Notes: a model not told the origin generated them from the sequence alone. Positions 1 to 11,395 are shown, numbered from the stretch's first letter. The stretch is DNA of 64,000 nucleotides from Methylobacterium sp. R2-1 (GCF_014191355.1 NZ_JACHWM010000005.1:124001-188000); one strand, 5' to 3'. Numbers and translations are program-made.

Positions 1-1362
<1,362 letters not shown>

Positions 1363-1462
1363 GAGTCGGGCCGCCCATGTTACGGATCGGGGATTGCGCT
1401 CGGAGGCCGGGAGCCGTAACGGGGCCGCCCTCCCCTTCGAATATCCAAGCGATCCGGTCCCC

Positions 1463-2710
1463 ATGGCGGCCTGCGGCCTCGATTTCGGCACGTCCAACAC
1501 CACCCTCGGGATCGGCACGGGAGACCGCCCGGTTCTAGTACCGCTGGAGGGCACGCATCGCACCCTGCCGAGCGCCATCTTCTTCGCGCCCGGCCGCGAG
1601 GCGCAGATCGGGCGGGCGGCGATCGAGGCCTATGTCGAGGGCACGCCGGGCCGGCTGATGCGGGCGCTCAAATCCGTCCTCGGTTCGCCCCTGATCGAGG
1701 AGACCACCCCGGTCGGCCGCGAGCGCATCCGCTTCCGTGACGTCATCGCCCGCTACCTCACCCTGGTAAAGGCGCGCGGCGAGGCGGAAGCCGGCGTCGA
1801 ACTCGACACCGTGGTCCATGGCCGCCCGGTGCATTTCGTCGACAACGACCCGGCGGCCGACCGCAAAGCGGAGGACACGCTGCGGCAGATCGCCGAGGGC
1901 ATCGGCTTCCGCCACGTCCGCTTCCAGTACGAGCCGATCGCCGCAGCCCTCGATTACGAGCGCACGGTGATGACGGAGGAGATCGCGCTGATCGCCGATA
2001 TCGGCGGCGGCACCTCGGATTTCTCCATCGTCCGGCTCTCGCCGCAGCGGCATCGGCGCGACGAGCGGGCCGACGACATCCTAGCCAACGACGGCATTCG
2101 CATCGGCGGGACCGATTTCGACCGCAACCTGAGCCTCGGCGCGGTGATGCCACTCCTCGGCCTCGGGAGCCCGATGAAGCGGGCCGACCTTGCCGTGCCG
2201 AACGCCTATTTCCACGATCTCGCCACCTGGTCGAGCATCAACCGGCTCTACAATCCCAAGACTTTGCGCGAGATCGACGAGGTGGTGCGCGACGCCGCTC
2301 GGCCGGAACTTGTCGCTCGTCTCCGCACGGTTGTGGAGGCGGAGCGCGGGCACTCGCTCGCCATGGCGGTGGAGGGGGCCAAGATCGCCACTTCCGACGC
2401 GGGCGCGAGTACGGTCGATCTCGGATGGGTCGAGTCGGGCCTCTCGGCGGACGTGGATCGCAAACGGCTCGCCGGGCACACCGACGACCTCGCGCGCCGC
2501 CTGGCGCAGCGGATCGAGCGCTGCCTCCATCAGGCAGAACTATCGGCCGACCGGATCGACGCGCTGTTCCTCACCGGGGGTTCGACCGGTTTGCCGCATG
2601 TGCGCGCGGCCCTGACGGCCTGTGTTCCGGCGGCGCGGGTGGTCGACGGCGACACGTTCGGCTCCGTCGGGCTCGGGCTCACCCTGGAGGCGGCACGGCT
2701 CGCGGCCTGA
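1463..2710 (+). CDS. Hsp70 family protein, YegD-like
   Basis: Actin/Hsp70-fold ATPase of the YegD type, a putative cytosolic chaperone of unknown client. The 415-residue product begins with the phosphate-1 loop LDFGTSNTTLGI. It has the phosphate-2 loop ADIGGGTSDFSIVRL in the middle and the adenosine loop LFLTGGSTGLPHV near the C-terminus. The length corresponds to a nucleotide-binding domain only; the substrate-binding domain of DnaK is absent, as is normal for YegD. I chose the ATG at 1463 because it precedes the conserved domain directly; an upstream start at 1394 would add 23 unconserved residues. No co-chaperone gene is adjacent. Confidence 0.85.
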   Translation: MAACGLDFGTSNTTLGIGTGDRPVLVPLEGTHRTLPSAIFFAPGREAQIGRAAIEAYVEGTPGRLMRALKSVLGSPLIEETTPVGRERIRFRDVIARYLTLVKARGEAEAGVELDTVVHGRPVHFVDNDPAADRKAEDTLRQIAEGIGFRHVRFQYEPIAAALDYERTVMTEEIALIADIGGGTSDFSIVRLSPQRHRRDERADDILANDGIRIGGTDFDRNLSLGAVMPLLGLGSPMKRADLAVPNAYFHDLATWSSINRLYNPKTLREIDEVVRDAARPELVARLRTVVEAERGHSLAMAVEGAKIATSDAGASTVDLGWVESGLSADVDRKRLAGHTDDLARRLAQRIERCLHQAELSADRIDALFLTGGSTGLPHVRAALTACVPAARVVDGDTFGSVGLGLTLEAARLAA

Positions 2711-2936
2711 CGCGATCGTCGCACGGCCCGGAAGCTCTCCGGTGGCGATAGCCCACCGTCCAAGGTTGGATTCCGCATGGTCGCGAGACCGACAATGACC
2801 CACTCATCCCGCGGCGGACGCGGCAAGGGGCGTTGAGGCCCTTCGCCATGCACTGCACGCGGTCGCAGACAGGGATTCAACCCTCCCGTCAGTCGCAGCG
2901 CTTTGCGCCGTCATCTCAGGATGATAGCAGCGGCGC

Positions 2937-4292
2937 ATGAAGGGACGTCCTCCACATCGCGGGTCCGGCACCAAGCACGGACCCGGCGGCTTCGCGCCGC
3001 GCGCCGGCACGGGACCGCGCACCTCCGCCAAGGACGCCGCGCAACGCGCAGCGCGCAATCGCGGCGACGATGCCGGCGAACGCTCACCCTGGGATGACGG
3101 CACGGGGAGCGAGAGCGCACCGCGCCCGCAGGGTGCGCCGAGAGCCGCCGCACCGAAGCCGGACGCCTCGCGCATCCGTGCGAAGGCGCCGGCTGCCCAA
3201 TCACCTGTCAGCAGGGCCCCTCGAGCCGAGGCCCCTGCCACGCCCACCGGCCCGACGCGACGCGAGCAACGCGCCGCGGCCTCGGCAACACTGGCGAGCG
3301 GTGTGCAGACCCTGACGGTCGCTCCCGACGAGGCCGGGATGCGCATCGACCGCTTCCTCGGAGCGCGCTTTCCCCAGCTTCCCTTCACCCGCGTGCAGAG
3401 CATCGTCCGCAAGGGCGAGCTACGGGTCGACGGCAAGCGCGCGAAGCCGAACGACCGCCTGGAGCCAGGATCGAGCGTGCGGGTGCCCCCGCTCAAGCTC
3501 GAGCAACCGTCCGACCGGCCGCGCAACGTCGCGAAGATCGAAGGGGATGCCGAGTTCCTGCGCTCGCTGATCCTCTACGAGGACGCGGACATGATGATCC
3601 TCAACAAGCCGTTCGGCCTCGCGGTGCAGGGCGGCTCGGGTACAGTGCGCCACGTCGACGGCCTCTTGGAGGCGCTGACCGGGCCAGACGGGCAGCGCCC
3701 ACGCCTTGTCCACCGGCTCGACAAGGACACGGCTGGCTGCCTGATCGTCGCCAAGACGCGGCTCGCCGCCGCGACTTTGGCCAAGAGCTTCCGCTCCCGC
3801 GCCGCCCGAAAGATCTACTGGGCGCTGGTGGCGGGCGTGCCCCGCACCCGCCAGGGCCGGGTCTCGACCTATCTCGTCAAGGACGAGCCGACCGATGCCG
3901 ATGCGCGCATGCGTGTGGCCAAGCACGGCGACGAGGGGGCGAGCCATGCCCTTACCTACTACGCCACCGTCGATCAGGCGGCGCAGAAGCTCGCCTGGCT
4001 CTCGCTGAAGCCGGTCACCGGTCGGACGCACCAACTGCGTGCCCACGCTGCGCATATCGGCCACCCGATCGTCGGCGACCCGAAATATTTCGACGTGGAG
4101 AATTGGGAGTTGCCCGGCGGCATTCAGAACCGCCTGCATCTCCTCGCCCGCCGCATCGTGATCCCGCATCCGCGCACCGGCCGGCCGGTCGACGTCAGTG
4201 CGCCGCTTCCCCCGCACATGGCCCAGAGCTGGAACCTACTCGGATTCGATGCCGCCCGCTACGACCCGATCGTCGAAGCGCCCGAAGCCTGA
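2937..4292 (+). CDS. rluC: RluA-family 23S rRNA pseudouridine synthase (RluC-like)
   Basis: Isomerises uridine to pseudouridine in rRNA. From about residue 123 the protein has an S4 RNA-binding domain (MRIDRFLGARFP, then KGELRVDGKR). The catalytic domain follows with the RluA signature HRLDKDTAGCLIVAK, which carries the active-site Asp, and a later GRTHQLRAH motif. The first 115 or so residues are an Ala/Arg/Pro-rich low-complexity extension not expected in RluC (usually 310-330 residues). An alternative start is the GTG at 3303, directly before the conserved core. It lies upstream of a secreted-protein gene, the HAD phosphatase and atp12. The exact target uridines cannot be read from the sequence. 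Confidence 0.88.
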   Translation: MKGRPPHRGSGTKHGPGGFAPRAGTGPRTSAKDAAQRAARNRGDDAGERSPWDDGTGSESAPRPQGAPRAAAPKPDASRIRAKAPAAQSPVSRAPRAEAPATPTGPTRREQRAAASATLASGVQTLTVAPDEAGMRIDRFLGARFPQLPFTRVQSIVRKGELRVDGKRAKPNDRLEPGSSVRVPPLKLEQPSDRPRNVAKIEGDAEFLRSLILYEDADMMILNKPFGLAVQGGSGTVRHVDGLLEALTGPDGQRPRLVHRLDKDTAGCLIVAKTRLAAATLAKSFRSRAARKIYWALVAGVPRTRQGRVSTYLVKDEPTDADARMRVAKHGDEGASHALTYYATVDQAAQKLAWLSLKPVTGRTHQLRAHAAHIGHPIVGDPKYFDVENWELPGGIQNRLHLLARRIVIPHPRTGRPVDVSAPLPPHMAQSWNLLGFDAARYDPIVEAPEA

Positions 4293-4534
4293 CCTCAGCT
4301 CGGGCCCTTCACAAAAGCGCGGGCCGCCTTGGATGACGGGGCTCCCGCCATAGGTCCTGCCTCGAATGCCTTCCGCGTGGACGGGAACACGGCGAGGTGC
4401 TTCTATCCAGACTGCGTCCGATCCGGCGAAGCCGCTGTCGGCGCTTGGATTGATCAGCCGTGAGAGCGCTTGCCGTCGGGCCTCTCGGACGTCTCTCTCC
4501 CGCCGACGGCCGGTGCAACGAGGTTCAGGATCGT
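4293..4534. other. Intergenic region between rluC-like gene and Gln-rich protein
   Basis: About 240 bases with no gene I can support. Open frames here are short and lack recognisable domains. The region presumably contains the promoter and ribosome binding site for the secreted protein starting at 4535. Confidence 0.3.
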
Positions 4535-4918
4535 ATGAGGGCCGTCACGCTGTTCTCGGTCGCGCTTGCCGGCCTGCTCTGCGCCCTTGCGCCGGCCGGC
4601 GCGGCACCAGCCGGAGACGTGGCGCAGGGTCAGTCTCAGACGCAGCCCCAAGGGCAGTCTCAAGGCCAGCCTCAAGCGCTGCCTCAAGGACAACCCCAAA
4701 CGGCTTCCCCCCCGTCTCAAGCGGCGCCCGCGCCACGAGCCCAGAGTCAGGGAGCCCGTGCATCCGAGCGCCGCCGCCGAATCTCATACGCCGCCTGCAA
4801 CCGCGAATCGCATCGCCGCAAGCTCTCCGGTGGCGCCCGCCGCCGCTTCCTCGTTCGCTGCCATCTCGGTTACGAGCGGCGTACGGCCTCACAGCCGGCG
4901 CCTGCCCGTCGGCCTTGA
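4535..4918 (+). CDS. Secreted glutamine-rich hypothetical protein
   Basis: Unrecognised protein of 127 residues. The ATG at 4535 is followed by a clear Sec signal peptide (basic MRAV, hydrophobic LFSVALAGLLCALAPAG, Ala-x-Ala cleavage near APAGAAPAG). Then comes a low-complexity block of Gln/Pro/Gly/Ser at bases 4624-4700 with imperfect GQxQ repeats. The tail is Arg-rich and contains two cysteines (AACNRES and VRCHLGY). It ends 20 bases before the HAD phosphatase gene and is probably cotranscribed with it. The product should be periplasmic. No family assigned; the frame is supported mainly by the signal peptide and the tight spacing. Confidence 0.6.
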   Translation: MRAVTLFSVALAGLLCALAPAGAAPAGDVAQGQSQTQPQGQSQGQPQALPQGQPQTASPPSQAAPAPRAQSQGARASERRRRISYAACNRESHRRKLSGGARRRFLVRCHLGYERRTASQPAPARRP

Positions 4919-4938
4919 GCCTTCGAGGCCCTGCCGCC

Positions 4939-5640
4939 GTGCTCAAACTGATCGTCTTCGATGTCGATGGCACTCTCGTCGACAGCCAGCACCTGATCGT
5001 GGAGGCACAGCGGCGTGCCTTCTCCGAGCATGGTCTGGAGGCGCCCGCGCGCAAGGAAGCCCTGTCCGTCGTCGGGCTGTCCCTGCCCGACGCTTTCCGC
5101 CGTCTCGTCGGCGAGGCCGGGCCGATCGAGTCGCTCTCGCACAGCTATCGCAAAGCGTTCCAGGCGCTGCGCGTCGATCCCGACTATGAGGAGCCGCTCT
5201 TTCCGGGCATGGCCGCGTTGGTCGAGCGGCTGCATCGGCGCGAAGACATCCAGCTCGGCATTGCCACGGGCAAGTCGCGCCGCGGCGTCGATCATCTCGT
5301 GGACAAGCACGGCTGGGAGCGCTGGTTCGCCACGATTCAGACCGCCGACGACGCTCCGTCCAAGCCGGATCCGGCTATGCTGCTGCAGGCGATGGGCGAG
5401 GCCGGCGCCGAACCGTCGATGACGGTGATGATCGGCGACACGACCTATGACATGATGATGGCCAAGAGCGCTGGCGTCGCGGCCATCGGCGTCGGCTGGG
5501 GCTACCACTCGCCCGGCGCCCTGTTCAGCGCGGGAGCGGTCACGGTCGTCGATACGGCCACCTCCTTGAGCGACCTTTTTTCGGGCCCTCTGGACGGCTC
5601 TCACGGCGGCCCGGTCAGGCCTCGCCTCGCCACCTCGTAA
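4939..5640 (+). CDS. HAD-superfamily phosphatase (phosphoglycolate phosphatase-like)
   Basis: Cytosolic HAD hydrolase of 233 residues. Motif I FDVDGTLVDSQ with the nucleophilic Asp is at the very N-terminus. Motif II ATGKSRRG lies mid-protein, motif III is in KPDPAML, and motif IV is GDTTYDMMMAKSAG. A helical cap lies between motifs I and II, as in the PGP/Gph subfamily. I chose GTG 4939 because it places motif I at residue 5; the frame stays open far upstream but is unconserved there. The gene order RluA-like synthase, HAD phosphatase, ATP12 is commonly conserved in Alphaproteobacteria (established knowledge). The substrate cannot be fixed; a housecleaning role is possible. Confidence 0.85.
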   Translation: MLKLIVFDVDGTLVDSQHLIVEAQRRAFSEHGLEAPARKEALSVVGLSLPDAFRRLVGEAGPIESLSHSYRKAFQALRVDPDYEEPLFPGMAALVERLHRREDIQLGIATGKSRRGVDHLVDKHGWERWFATIQTADDAPSKPDPAMLLQAMGEAGAEPSMTVMIGDTTYDMMMAKSAGVAAIGVGWGYHSPGALFSAGAVTVVDTATSLSDLFSGPLDGSHGGPVRPRLATS

Positions 5641-5748
5641 GCGTATCGGGTTTCGCCGATAGGCCAGTCTCCGTCATTCGGGATAACACATACGAGCCTG
5701 CCGCGGCGCAGACTCGCACGAGGCCTCGAGAAATCCTATCTGCGAGCC

Positions 5749-6552
5749 ATGAGCACTTCAGGCGACGACGTGACCCGTGATTGGCTGGGCGAGCCCGGCG
5801 GCGACGGAAAACCAGATCCCATCCGAGCCGCCCGTGCAAGCACGGCGCCGACGTTGCCGAAGCGCTTCTACGCGCAGGCCGGCATCGCGGCAGTCGAGGG
5901 CGGCTTCCGCCTGGTGCTCGACGGTCGCGGCGCCAACACGCCCGGCCGCCGGCCGCTCGTCGTCCCCGACGTCGGGCTCGGCGAAGCGCTCGCGGCGGAA
6001 TGGGCGGCGCAGGAGACGGTGATCGATCCGCGCACGATGCCGCTGACCCGCCTCGTCAACACGACGATCGACGGCGTCGTCGAGCGCCGCGCCGCGGTGG
6101 CCGAGGATCTCGGCGCCTTCGCCGTCACCGATCTCGTCGCCTATCGCGCCGGAACTCCCGAACGCCTCGTCGCCGAGCAGGCCGCTGCCTGGGATCCGTT
6201 GGTGGACTGGGCCGCCGTGGCGTTGGGTGCGCGGCTGTTCCTCGCCGAGGGGGTAATGCATGTCGAGCAGCCGGAGGGCTCAGTGGCGGCGCTCCGCGCG
6301 GCGATCGACGCGGTCGAAGATCCGTTCCGGCTGGCGGCGCTTCACGCCCTGACGACGCTCACCGGCTCTCTCGTGATCGCGCTGGCGGTGCTGCACAGGC
6401 GCTTGAGCGCGGACGAGGCCTGGGCGGCCGCCCACGTCGATGAGAGCTATCAGGCAAGCATCTGGGGCCGCGATGCGGAGGCCGAGGCTCGCCTCGCCCA
6501 TCGCCGGGCAGAGTTCGAGGCGGCGGCAATCATCGCGCAGCGCCGCACCTGA
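5749..6552 (+). CDS. ATP12 family F1-ATPase assembly chaperone
   Basis: Assembly factor that in mitochondria binds the F1 alpha subunit before incorporation; alphaproteobacterial homologues share the fold. The 267-residue protein has the family's N-terminal segment (PKRFYAQAGIAAVEGGFRL, then LDGRGANTPGRRPL). The signature AAEWAAQETVIDPRTMPLTRL with its following NTTIDGV lies near residues 85-110, and a helical C-terminal half follows. It starts 108 bases after the HAD phosphatase gene. Family recognition is strong. Its role in bacterial ATP synthase assembly is inferred from the mitochondrial protein. Confidence 0.9.
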   Translation: MSTSGDDVTRDWLGEPGGDGKPDPIRAARASTAPTLPKRFYAQAGIAAVEGGFRLVLDGRGANTPGRRPLVVPDVGLGEALAAEWAAQETVIDPRTMPLTRLVNTTIDGVVERRAAVAEDLGAFAVTDLVAYRAGTPERLVAEQAAAWDPLVDWAAVALGARLFLAEGVMHVEQPEGSVAALRAAIDAVEDPFRLAALHALTTLTGSLVIALAVLHRRLSADEAWAAAHVDESYQASIWGRDAEAEARLAHRRAEFEAAAIIAQRRT

Positions 6553-6723
6553 GCGTCGGACTGCACGTCTTCTAGACCGAGGCGTTCACTTGCTGAGCAG
6601 TGCGCTTCTTCTTGGAGCAATTAAATTGTAGTTGTCTCTTTCAATCCTGGTATCGCTTCTCTGCACTATCGGGCCGGACCGCTCACGCGTCATTGTCGTC
6701 CTCGTCTGACTTTGGAGACGAAC

Positions 6724-6861
6724 GTGCCGAACCTTTGTATCAACGCCCGGCAGGTCATCCTTGCCACCATCGCCGCCGTGCTCGCACTGAGCGCCGCCGC
6801 CTGCGCCACCAAGCCCCCGCCCGCACCGGTCGAGCCGACGCCGCTCGTCAAGAAGGGCTGA
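6724..6861 (+). CDS. Very small lipoprotein (45 residues)
   Basis: Starts at GTG 6724 behind a good ribosome binding site (GGAGA at 6715-6719). The N-terminal helix VILATIAAVLALSAAAC ends in a lipobox-like LSAAAC, so Cys27 would be lipidated. A Pro-rich tail (KPPPAPVEPTP) ending in LVKKG follows. The architecture resembles entericidin-sized or LptM-like small lipoproteins, but the sequence does not identify a family. A 30-bp perfect palindrome follows 36 bases after the stop. Confidence comes from the combined RBS, signal sequence, lipobox and clean stop. Confidence 0.65.
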   Translation: MPNLCINARQVILATIAAVLALSAAACATKPPPAPVEPTPLVKKG

Positions 6862-6897
6862 GCACGCGGGCTCTTCCACGAAAAGCTCTCGAATGCA

Positions 6898-6927
6898 GGT
6901 GGTCCCGGTCCGCGGACCGGGACCACC
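6898..6927. terminator. 30-bp perfect palindrome, terminator-like
   Basis: Each half reads GGTGGTCCCGGTCCG and is the exact reverse complement of the other, with no spacer. It lies between the small lipoprotein gene and pccB. As RNA it would form a very stable hairpin. No T-run follows on the plus strand, so it could be a factor-assisted terminator, a 3' stabiliser or a protein-binding palindrome. Confidence 0.55.
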
Positions 6928-7080
6928 GCGCCGCGAGAATTGACTTCGATCGGCCCTGCCCCGGCCGTTTCCGAGTGCGAGAACGCGTGCTAAGGGCGAT
7001 CGATCGATGCAAGGTCAAGCTCTTACGCTTTGATCTGCATTCAAAAAACGATTTCGGTCGCCAGGGAGTCTCGCCAGACC

Positions 7081-8613
7081 ATGAAGGACATTCTCGAGAA
7101 GCTTGAGGAGCGGCGCGCGCAGGCCCGTCTCGGCGGCGGGGAAAAGCGGCTCGAGGCGCAGCACAAGCGCGGCAAGCTGACGGCGCGCGAGCGCATCGAA
7201 CTCCTGCTCGACCACGGGTCGTTCGAGGAATTCGACATGTTCGTCCAACACCGTTCCACCGATTTCGGCATGGAGAAGCAGAAGATCTCCGGCGACGGCG
7301 TCGTCACGGGCTGGGGCACCGTGAATGGACGCACCGTCTTCCTGTTCTCGAAAGATTTTACCGTTTTCGGCGGTTCGTTGTCGGAAGCGCATGCGCAAAA
7401 AATCGTCAAGGTCCAGGACATGGCGCTGAAGATGCGCGCGCCGATCATCGGCATCTTCGATGCCGGCGGTGCCCGTATCCAGGAGGGCGTGGCGGCGCTC
7501 GGCGGCTACGGCGAGGTGTTCCGGCGCAACGTCGCGGCCTCCGGCGTGATCCCGCAGATCTCGGTCATCATGGGGCCCTGTGCCGGCGGCGACGTCTACT
7601 CGCCGGCCATGACCGATTTCATCTTCATGGTGCGCGACACGAGCTACATGTTCGTGACCGGCCCCGACGTGGTGAAGACCGTCACCAACGAGGTCGTCAC
7701 GGCGGAGGAACTCGGCGGCGCCAAGGTTCACACCTCGAAGTCTTCGATCGCCGACGGTTCGTTCGAGAACGACGTCGAGGCGATCCTGCAGATCCGCCGC
7801 CTGCTCGATTTCCTGCCCGCCAACAACATCGAGGGCGTGCCCGAGATCGAGAGCTTCGACGACGTCAACCGCCTCGACAAGTCGCTCGACACGCTGATCC
7901 CCGACAACCCGAACAAGCCCTACGACATGGGCGAGCTGATCCGCCGTGTCGTCGATGAAGGCGACTTCTTCGAAATCCAGGCCGCTTACGCCCGCAACAT
8001 CATCACTGGCTTCGGCCGCATCGAGGGCCGCACCGTCGGCTTCGTGGCCAATCAGCCGCTGGTGCTGGCCGGCGTGCTCGATTCGGATGCCTCGCGGAAG
8101 GCGGCCCGCTTCGTGCGCTTCTGCAACGCCTTCTCGATCCCGATCGTCACCTTCGTGGACGTGCCGGGCTTCCTGCCCGGCACGGCGCAGGAATATGGCG
8201 GCCTGATCAAGCACGGCGCCAAACTGCTCTTCGCCTACAGCCAGGCGACCGTGCCACTCGTCACCATCATCACGCGAAAGGCCTTCGGCGGCGCCTACGA
8301 CGTCATGGCCTCGAAGCATGTCGGCGCCGACCTCAACTACGCCTGGCCGACCGCCCAGATCGCCGTGATGGGCGCCAAGGGCGCTGTCGAGATCATCTTC
8401 CGCGCCGAGATCGGCGACGAGGCGAAGATCGCGGAGCGGACCAAGGAGTACGAGGATCGGTTCCTCTCGCCGTTCGTGGCGGCCGAGCGCGGCTACATCG
8501 ACGAGGTGATCATGCCCCACTCTACCCGCAAGCGGATCGCGCGGGCGCTCGGCATGCTGCGCACCAAGGAGATGGAGCAGCCTTGGAAGAAGCACGACAA
8601 CATTCCGCTCTGA
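7081..8613 (+). CDS. pccB: Propionyl-CoA carboxylase beta chain (carboxyltransferase)
   Basis: Transfers the carboxyl group from biotin to propionyl-CoA, giving methylmalonyl-CoA. This step feeds the ethylmalonyl-CoA pathway back to succinyl-CoA. The 510-residue product has the two crotonase-like carboxyltransferase halves: [20 protein letters not shown] at the start, [17 protein letters not shown] and [17 protein letters not shown] in the first half, and [17 protein letters not shown] and [13 protein letters not shown] in the second. ATG 7081 is preceded by AGGGAG near 7061. The biotin-carrying alpha chain is not in this window. A hairpin with a T-run follows the stop. Confidence 0.95.
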   Translation: MKDILEKLEERRAQARLGGGEKRLEAQHKRGKLTARERIELLLDHGSFEEFDMFVQHRSTDFGMEKQKISGDGVVTGWGTVNGRTVFLFSKDFTVFGGSLSEAHAQKIVKVQDMALKMRAPIIGIFDAGGARIQEGVAALGGYGEVFRRNVAASGVIPQISVIMGPCAGGDVYSPAMTDFIFMVRDTSYMFVTGPDVVKTVTNEVVTAEELGGAKVHTSKSSIADGSFENDVEAILQIRRLLDFLPANNIEGVPEIESFDDVNRLDKSLDTLIPDNPNKPYDMGELIRRVVDEGDFFEIQAAYARNIITGFGRIEGRTVGFVANQPLVLAGVLDSDASRKAARFVRFCNAFSIPIVTFVDVPGFLPGTAQEYGGLIKHGAKLLFAYSQATVPLVTIITRKAFGGAYDVMASKHVGADLNYAWPTAQIAVMGAKGAVEIIFRAEIGDEAKIAERTKEYEDRFLSPFVAAERGYIDEVIMPHSTRKRIARALGMLRTKEMEQPWKKHDNIPL

Positions 8614-8625
8614 TGCGGGCATGCG

Positions 8626-8658
8626 AAAAGGTCGCCTCGAAGGCGGCCTTTTCTTTTT
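8626..8658 (+). terminator. Rho-independent terminator of pccB
   Basis: An 11-bp stem (AAAAGGTCGCC pairing with GGCGGCCTTTT, one G-T pair) with loop TCGAA is followed by CTTTTT. It begins 12 bases after the pccB stop and ends before the leftward gene at 8677. Confidence 0.85.
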
Positions 8659-8676
8659 GTTGCGGTAGATGACGCG

Positions 8677-9246
8677 TCAGCCGTGGTTGCCGGAGCGGCT
8701 CGTCACCAGTTCCGGCTTTCCGGCGCTCAGTCGTCGCTTGAGCCGAGCCAGCGCCTCCCGCTGCAATTCGCTCGGTGCCGAGTGAGCCGAAGCAACCTTG
8801 GTCAGCATGTCGATAAGCTGCATCCGCTCCTCGCCGGTCAGCTTCTCGCGGAACAGCGGCAGCAGCGGATCGGCAACGAGGGAGAAGGGACGGCGCTCCT
8901 GCGTGTAGCGCCACGCCCGCTCGAACGTCGCGGAGATCGTCGGGATCTCCAGCGGGTTCTCCATCAGTTCGAAGATGCGGGTCTTCTCGGACGCCGTGAT
9001 CGGGCTGCCGGTGCGCACGATCTGAATCATCAGGATCACGGCGGCGAGCCGCACGTCGTTCACCCGCTGGAGCGGCGTTCCGACGATGCTCTCGAAGACG
9101 GACTTCGCCTGCCGCTGCAGCCCCTTGGTGTCCCGGTCGACTTCCTTGATCTGCTTGACGGTGTAATGTGCCCGCAAGAGCCAGAACAGCACGCCGGCGA
9201 TGACGGTGGCGACGAGGATAAGAACCGGCAAAAGGCGTCTCCGCAC
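8677..9246 (-). CDS. Membrane-anchored hypothetical protein, possibly TerB-like
   Basis: Protein of 189 residues with one N-terminal membrane segment after a basic MRRR (LLPVLILVATVIAGVLFWLL). Next is a charged, probably coiled segment (KQIKEVDRDTKGLQRQAKSVFESIVG). The helical domain that follows (LMIQIVRTGSPITASEKTRIFELMENPLEI, read in two blocks around residues 70-100) has the alternating pattern of TerB/DjlA-type all-helical domains. That similarity is my impression, not a match. It is transcribed leftward downstream of tRNA-Val. The soluble domain would probably face the periplasm or cytoplasm depending on anchor orientation. Function unknown. Confidence 0.65.
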   Translation of the reverse strand: MRRRLLPVLILVATVIAGVLFWLLRAHYTVKQIKEVDRDTKGLQRQAKSVFESIVGTPLQRVNDVRLAAVILMIQIVRTGSPITASEKTRIFELMENPLEIPTISATFERAWRYTQERRPFSLVADPLLPLFREKLTGEERMQLIDMLTKVASAHSAPSELQREALARLKRRLSAGKPELVTSRSGNHG

Positions 9247-9356
9247 GAGCGCGAGGAATGCGAATCGCGGCGAAGATCACCATGCAGCCGACGATGGGTC
9301 AAACCCGTGCAGCCGGCCAAGTCGACAATCTTAAAGGGAAGAAACGGTGGAGGGCG

Positions 9357-9431
9357 TGGTGGGCGCGACAGGGATCGAACCTGTGACCCTTCGCGTGTGA
9401 AGCGAATGCTCTCCCGCTGAGCTACGCACCC
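9357..9431 (-). tRNA. tRNA-Val (anticodon CAC), CCA encoded
   Basis: On the minus strand the gene begins GGGTGCG and ends CGCGCCC plus discriminator A and CCA, giving a seven-pair acceptor stem with one T-G pair. The D-arm contains AGCTCAGCGGGAGAGC. The anticodon arm is TTCGC-TTCACAC-GCGAA with anticodon CAC, and the T-arm contains GGTTCGATCC. The 3' CCA at 9357-9359 is encoded. No integrase or attachment repeat is next to it. Confidence 0.97.
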
Positions 9432-9621
9432 GAGCCCCACGATGCCGCCTGCGGAGGACGGCACGGGTGTCGCCGTGGCGACGGAGGGCCGTATACGCCG
9501 AGGCCGGCCGCTGGGCAAGCGGGTTCCGCAACCCGCCACGACAGAATCGTGACGGCAACGATGATCGCGGGAGATCCTCCGCCCCCGGCTTGCGGCGTGA
9601 GAGGGGATGGACTAGGAGTGC

Positions 9622-9640
9622 GTACCGTACCGTACGGTAC
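9622..9640. promoter_or_regulatory. Palindromic operator candidate of the TetR gene
   Basis: GTACCGTACGGTAC at 9627-9640 is a perfect 14-bp palindrome. It is preceded by an extra overlapping repeat of GTACC from 9622. It lies 17 bases before the ATG of the TetR gene, the usual place for an autoregulatory TetR operator. Confidence 0.75.
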
Positions 9641-9657
9641 TGTTGACCAGCCGGATC

Positions 9658-10305
9658 ATGCAGGCGAGCCCTCTGAGAAACGAAGAGACTCCGACCGAGG
9701 CGCCCTCCCCGCGTCAGCAGGCCGTGCTGGATGCAGCCCTGACGCTGATGGTCGAGGGCAACGATCCGCTGACCATGGATGCGGTGGCGCGCCGGGCGAG
9801 CTGCTCGAAGGAGACGCTCTACAAGTGGTTCGGCGACCGCGACGGCCTGCTCACCGCGACGGTGCGCTGGCAGGCTTCGCGGGTTCATGCCGGCCGCTAC
9901 GAGGTCAGCGGCCTCGACGCGGCGACCTTGCGCGAAAACCTCCTCGATTTCGCTGAGAGTTGGCTCGCGGTCATTGCCAGCCGCACCTCGGTGGCGCTCA
10001 ACCGCATCGCCATCGCCGAGGCCGGTTCGCGCAAGAGTAATCTCGGCGGCATCGTGCTGGCCAACGGGCGCTTCGCCATCGGCGAGCGGGTGAAGCCCGT
10101 GCTGGAGGCCGGCCGTGCGGCGGGCCTGCTCGCTTTCGAGGACAGTGAAACGGCGTTTCGGACCTTCTTCGGTCTGGTCGGCCGCGATATCCAGATCCGA
10201 CTTCTCCTCGGCGACGCGCTCGACCTCGACGCCGCCGGGATCCGGAGCGACGCGGCTCGTGCCGTCGAGCAGTTCCTGGCCCTCTACGGCCAGGCGAACC
10301 CCTGA
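9658..10305 (+). CDS. TetR/AcrR family transcriptional regulator
   Basis: Predicted repressor of 215 residues. The N-terminal helix-turn-helix is visible in TMDAVARRASCSKETLYKWFGDRDGLL (read as MDAVARRASC then KETLYKWF), around residues 37-65. A helical ligand-binding domain of the TetR C-terminal type follows. ATG 9658 was chosen; a TTG at 9643 in frame is possible but would overlap the spacing to the operator. The palindrome at 9627-9640 is its likely binding site. ilvC begins 33 bases downstream on the same strand, so readthrough into ilvC is possible. The ligand is unknown. Confidence 0.88.
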   Translation: MQASPLRNEETPTEAPSPRQQAVLDAALTLMVEGNDPLTMDAVARRASCSKETLYKWFGDRDGLLTATVRWQASRVHAGRYEVSGLDAATLRENLLDFAESWLAVIASRTSVALNRIAIAEAGSRKSNLGGIVLANGRFAIGERVKPVLEAGRAAGLLAFEDSETAFRTFFGLVGRDIQIRLLLGDALDLDAAGIRSDAARAVEQFLALYGQANP

Positions 10306-11358
<1,053 letters not shown>

Positions 11359-11370
11359 TTTTTCGGAGTT

Positions 11371-11395
11371 GGAGGCCGGGCTTGGCTCGGCCTCC
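11371..11395 (+). terminator. Hairpin downstream of ilvC
   Basis: GGAGGCCG at 11371-11378 pairs with CGGCCTCC at 11388-11395 across a 9-base loop, 12 bases after the ilvC stop. There is no T-run after it, so its role as terminator is likely from position but not proven. Confidence 0.5.

Noticed and set aside
4624..4700. CRISPR-like or tandem repeat array
   Set aside because: The repetition is an imperfect codon-level Gln/Pro/Gly pattern inside a secreted protein, with no spacers.
7015..8622. Long open frame (over 500 codons) on the minus strand opposite pccB
   Set aside because: Composition is that of a GC-rich antisense shadow; pccB on the other strand is unmistakable.
9357..9431. Genomic island at tRNA-Val
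   Set aside because: No integrase, attachment repeat or change in gene content next to the tRNA.
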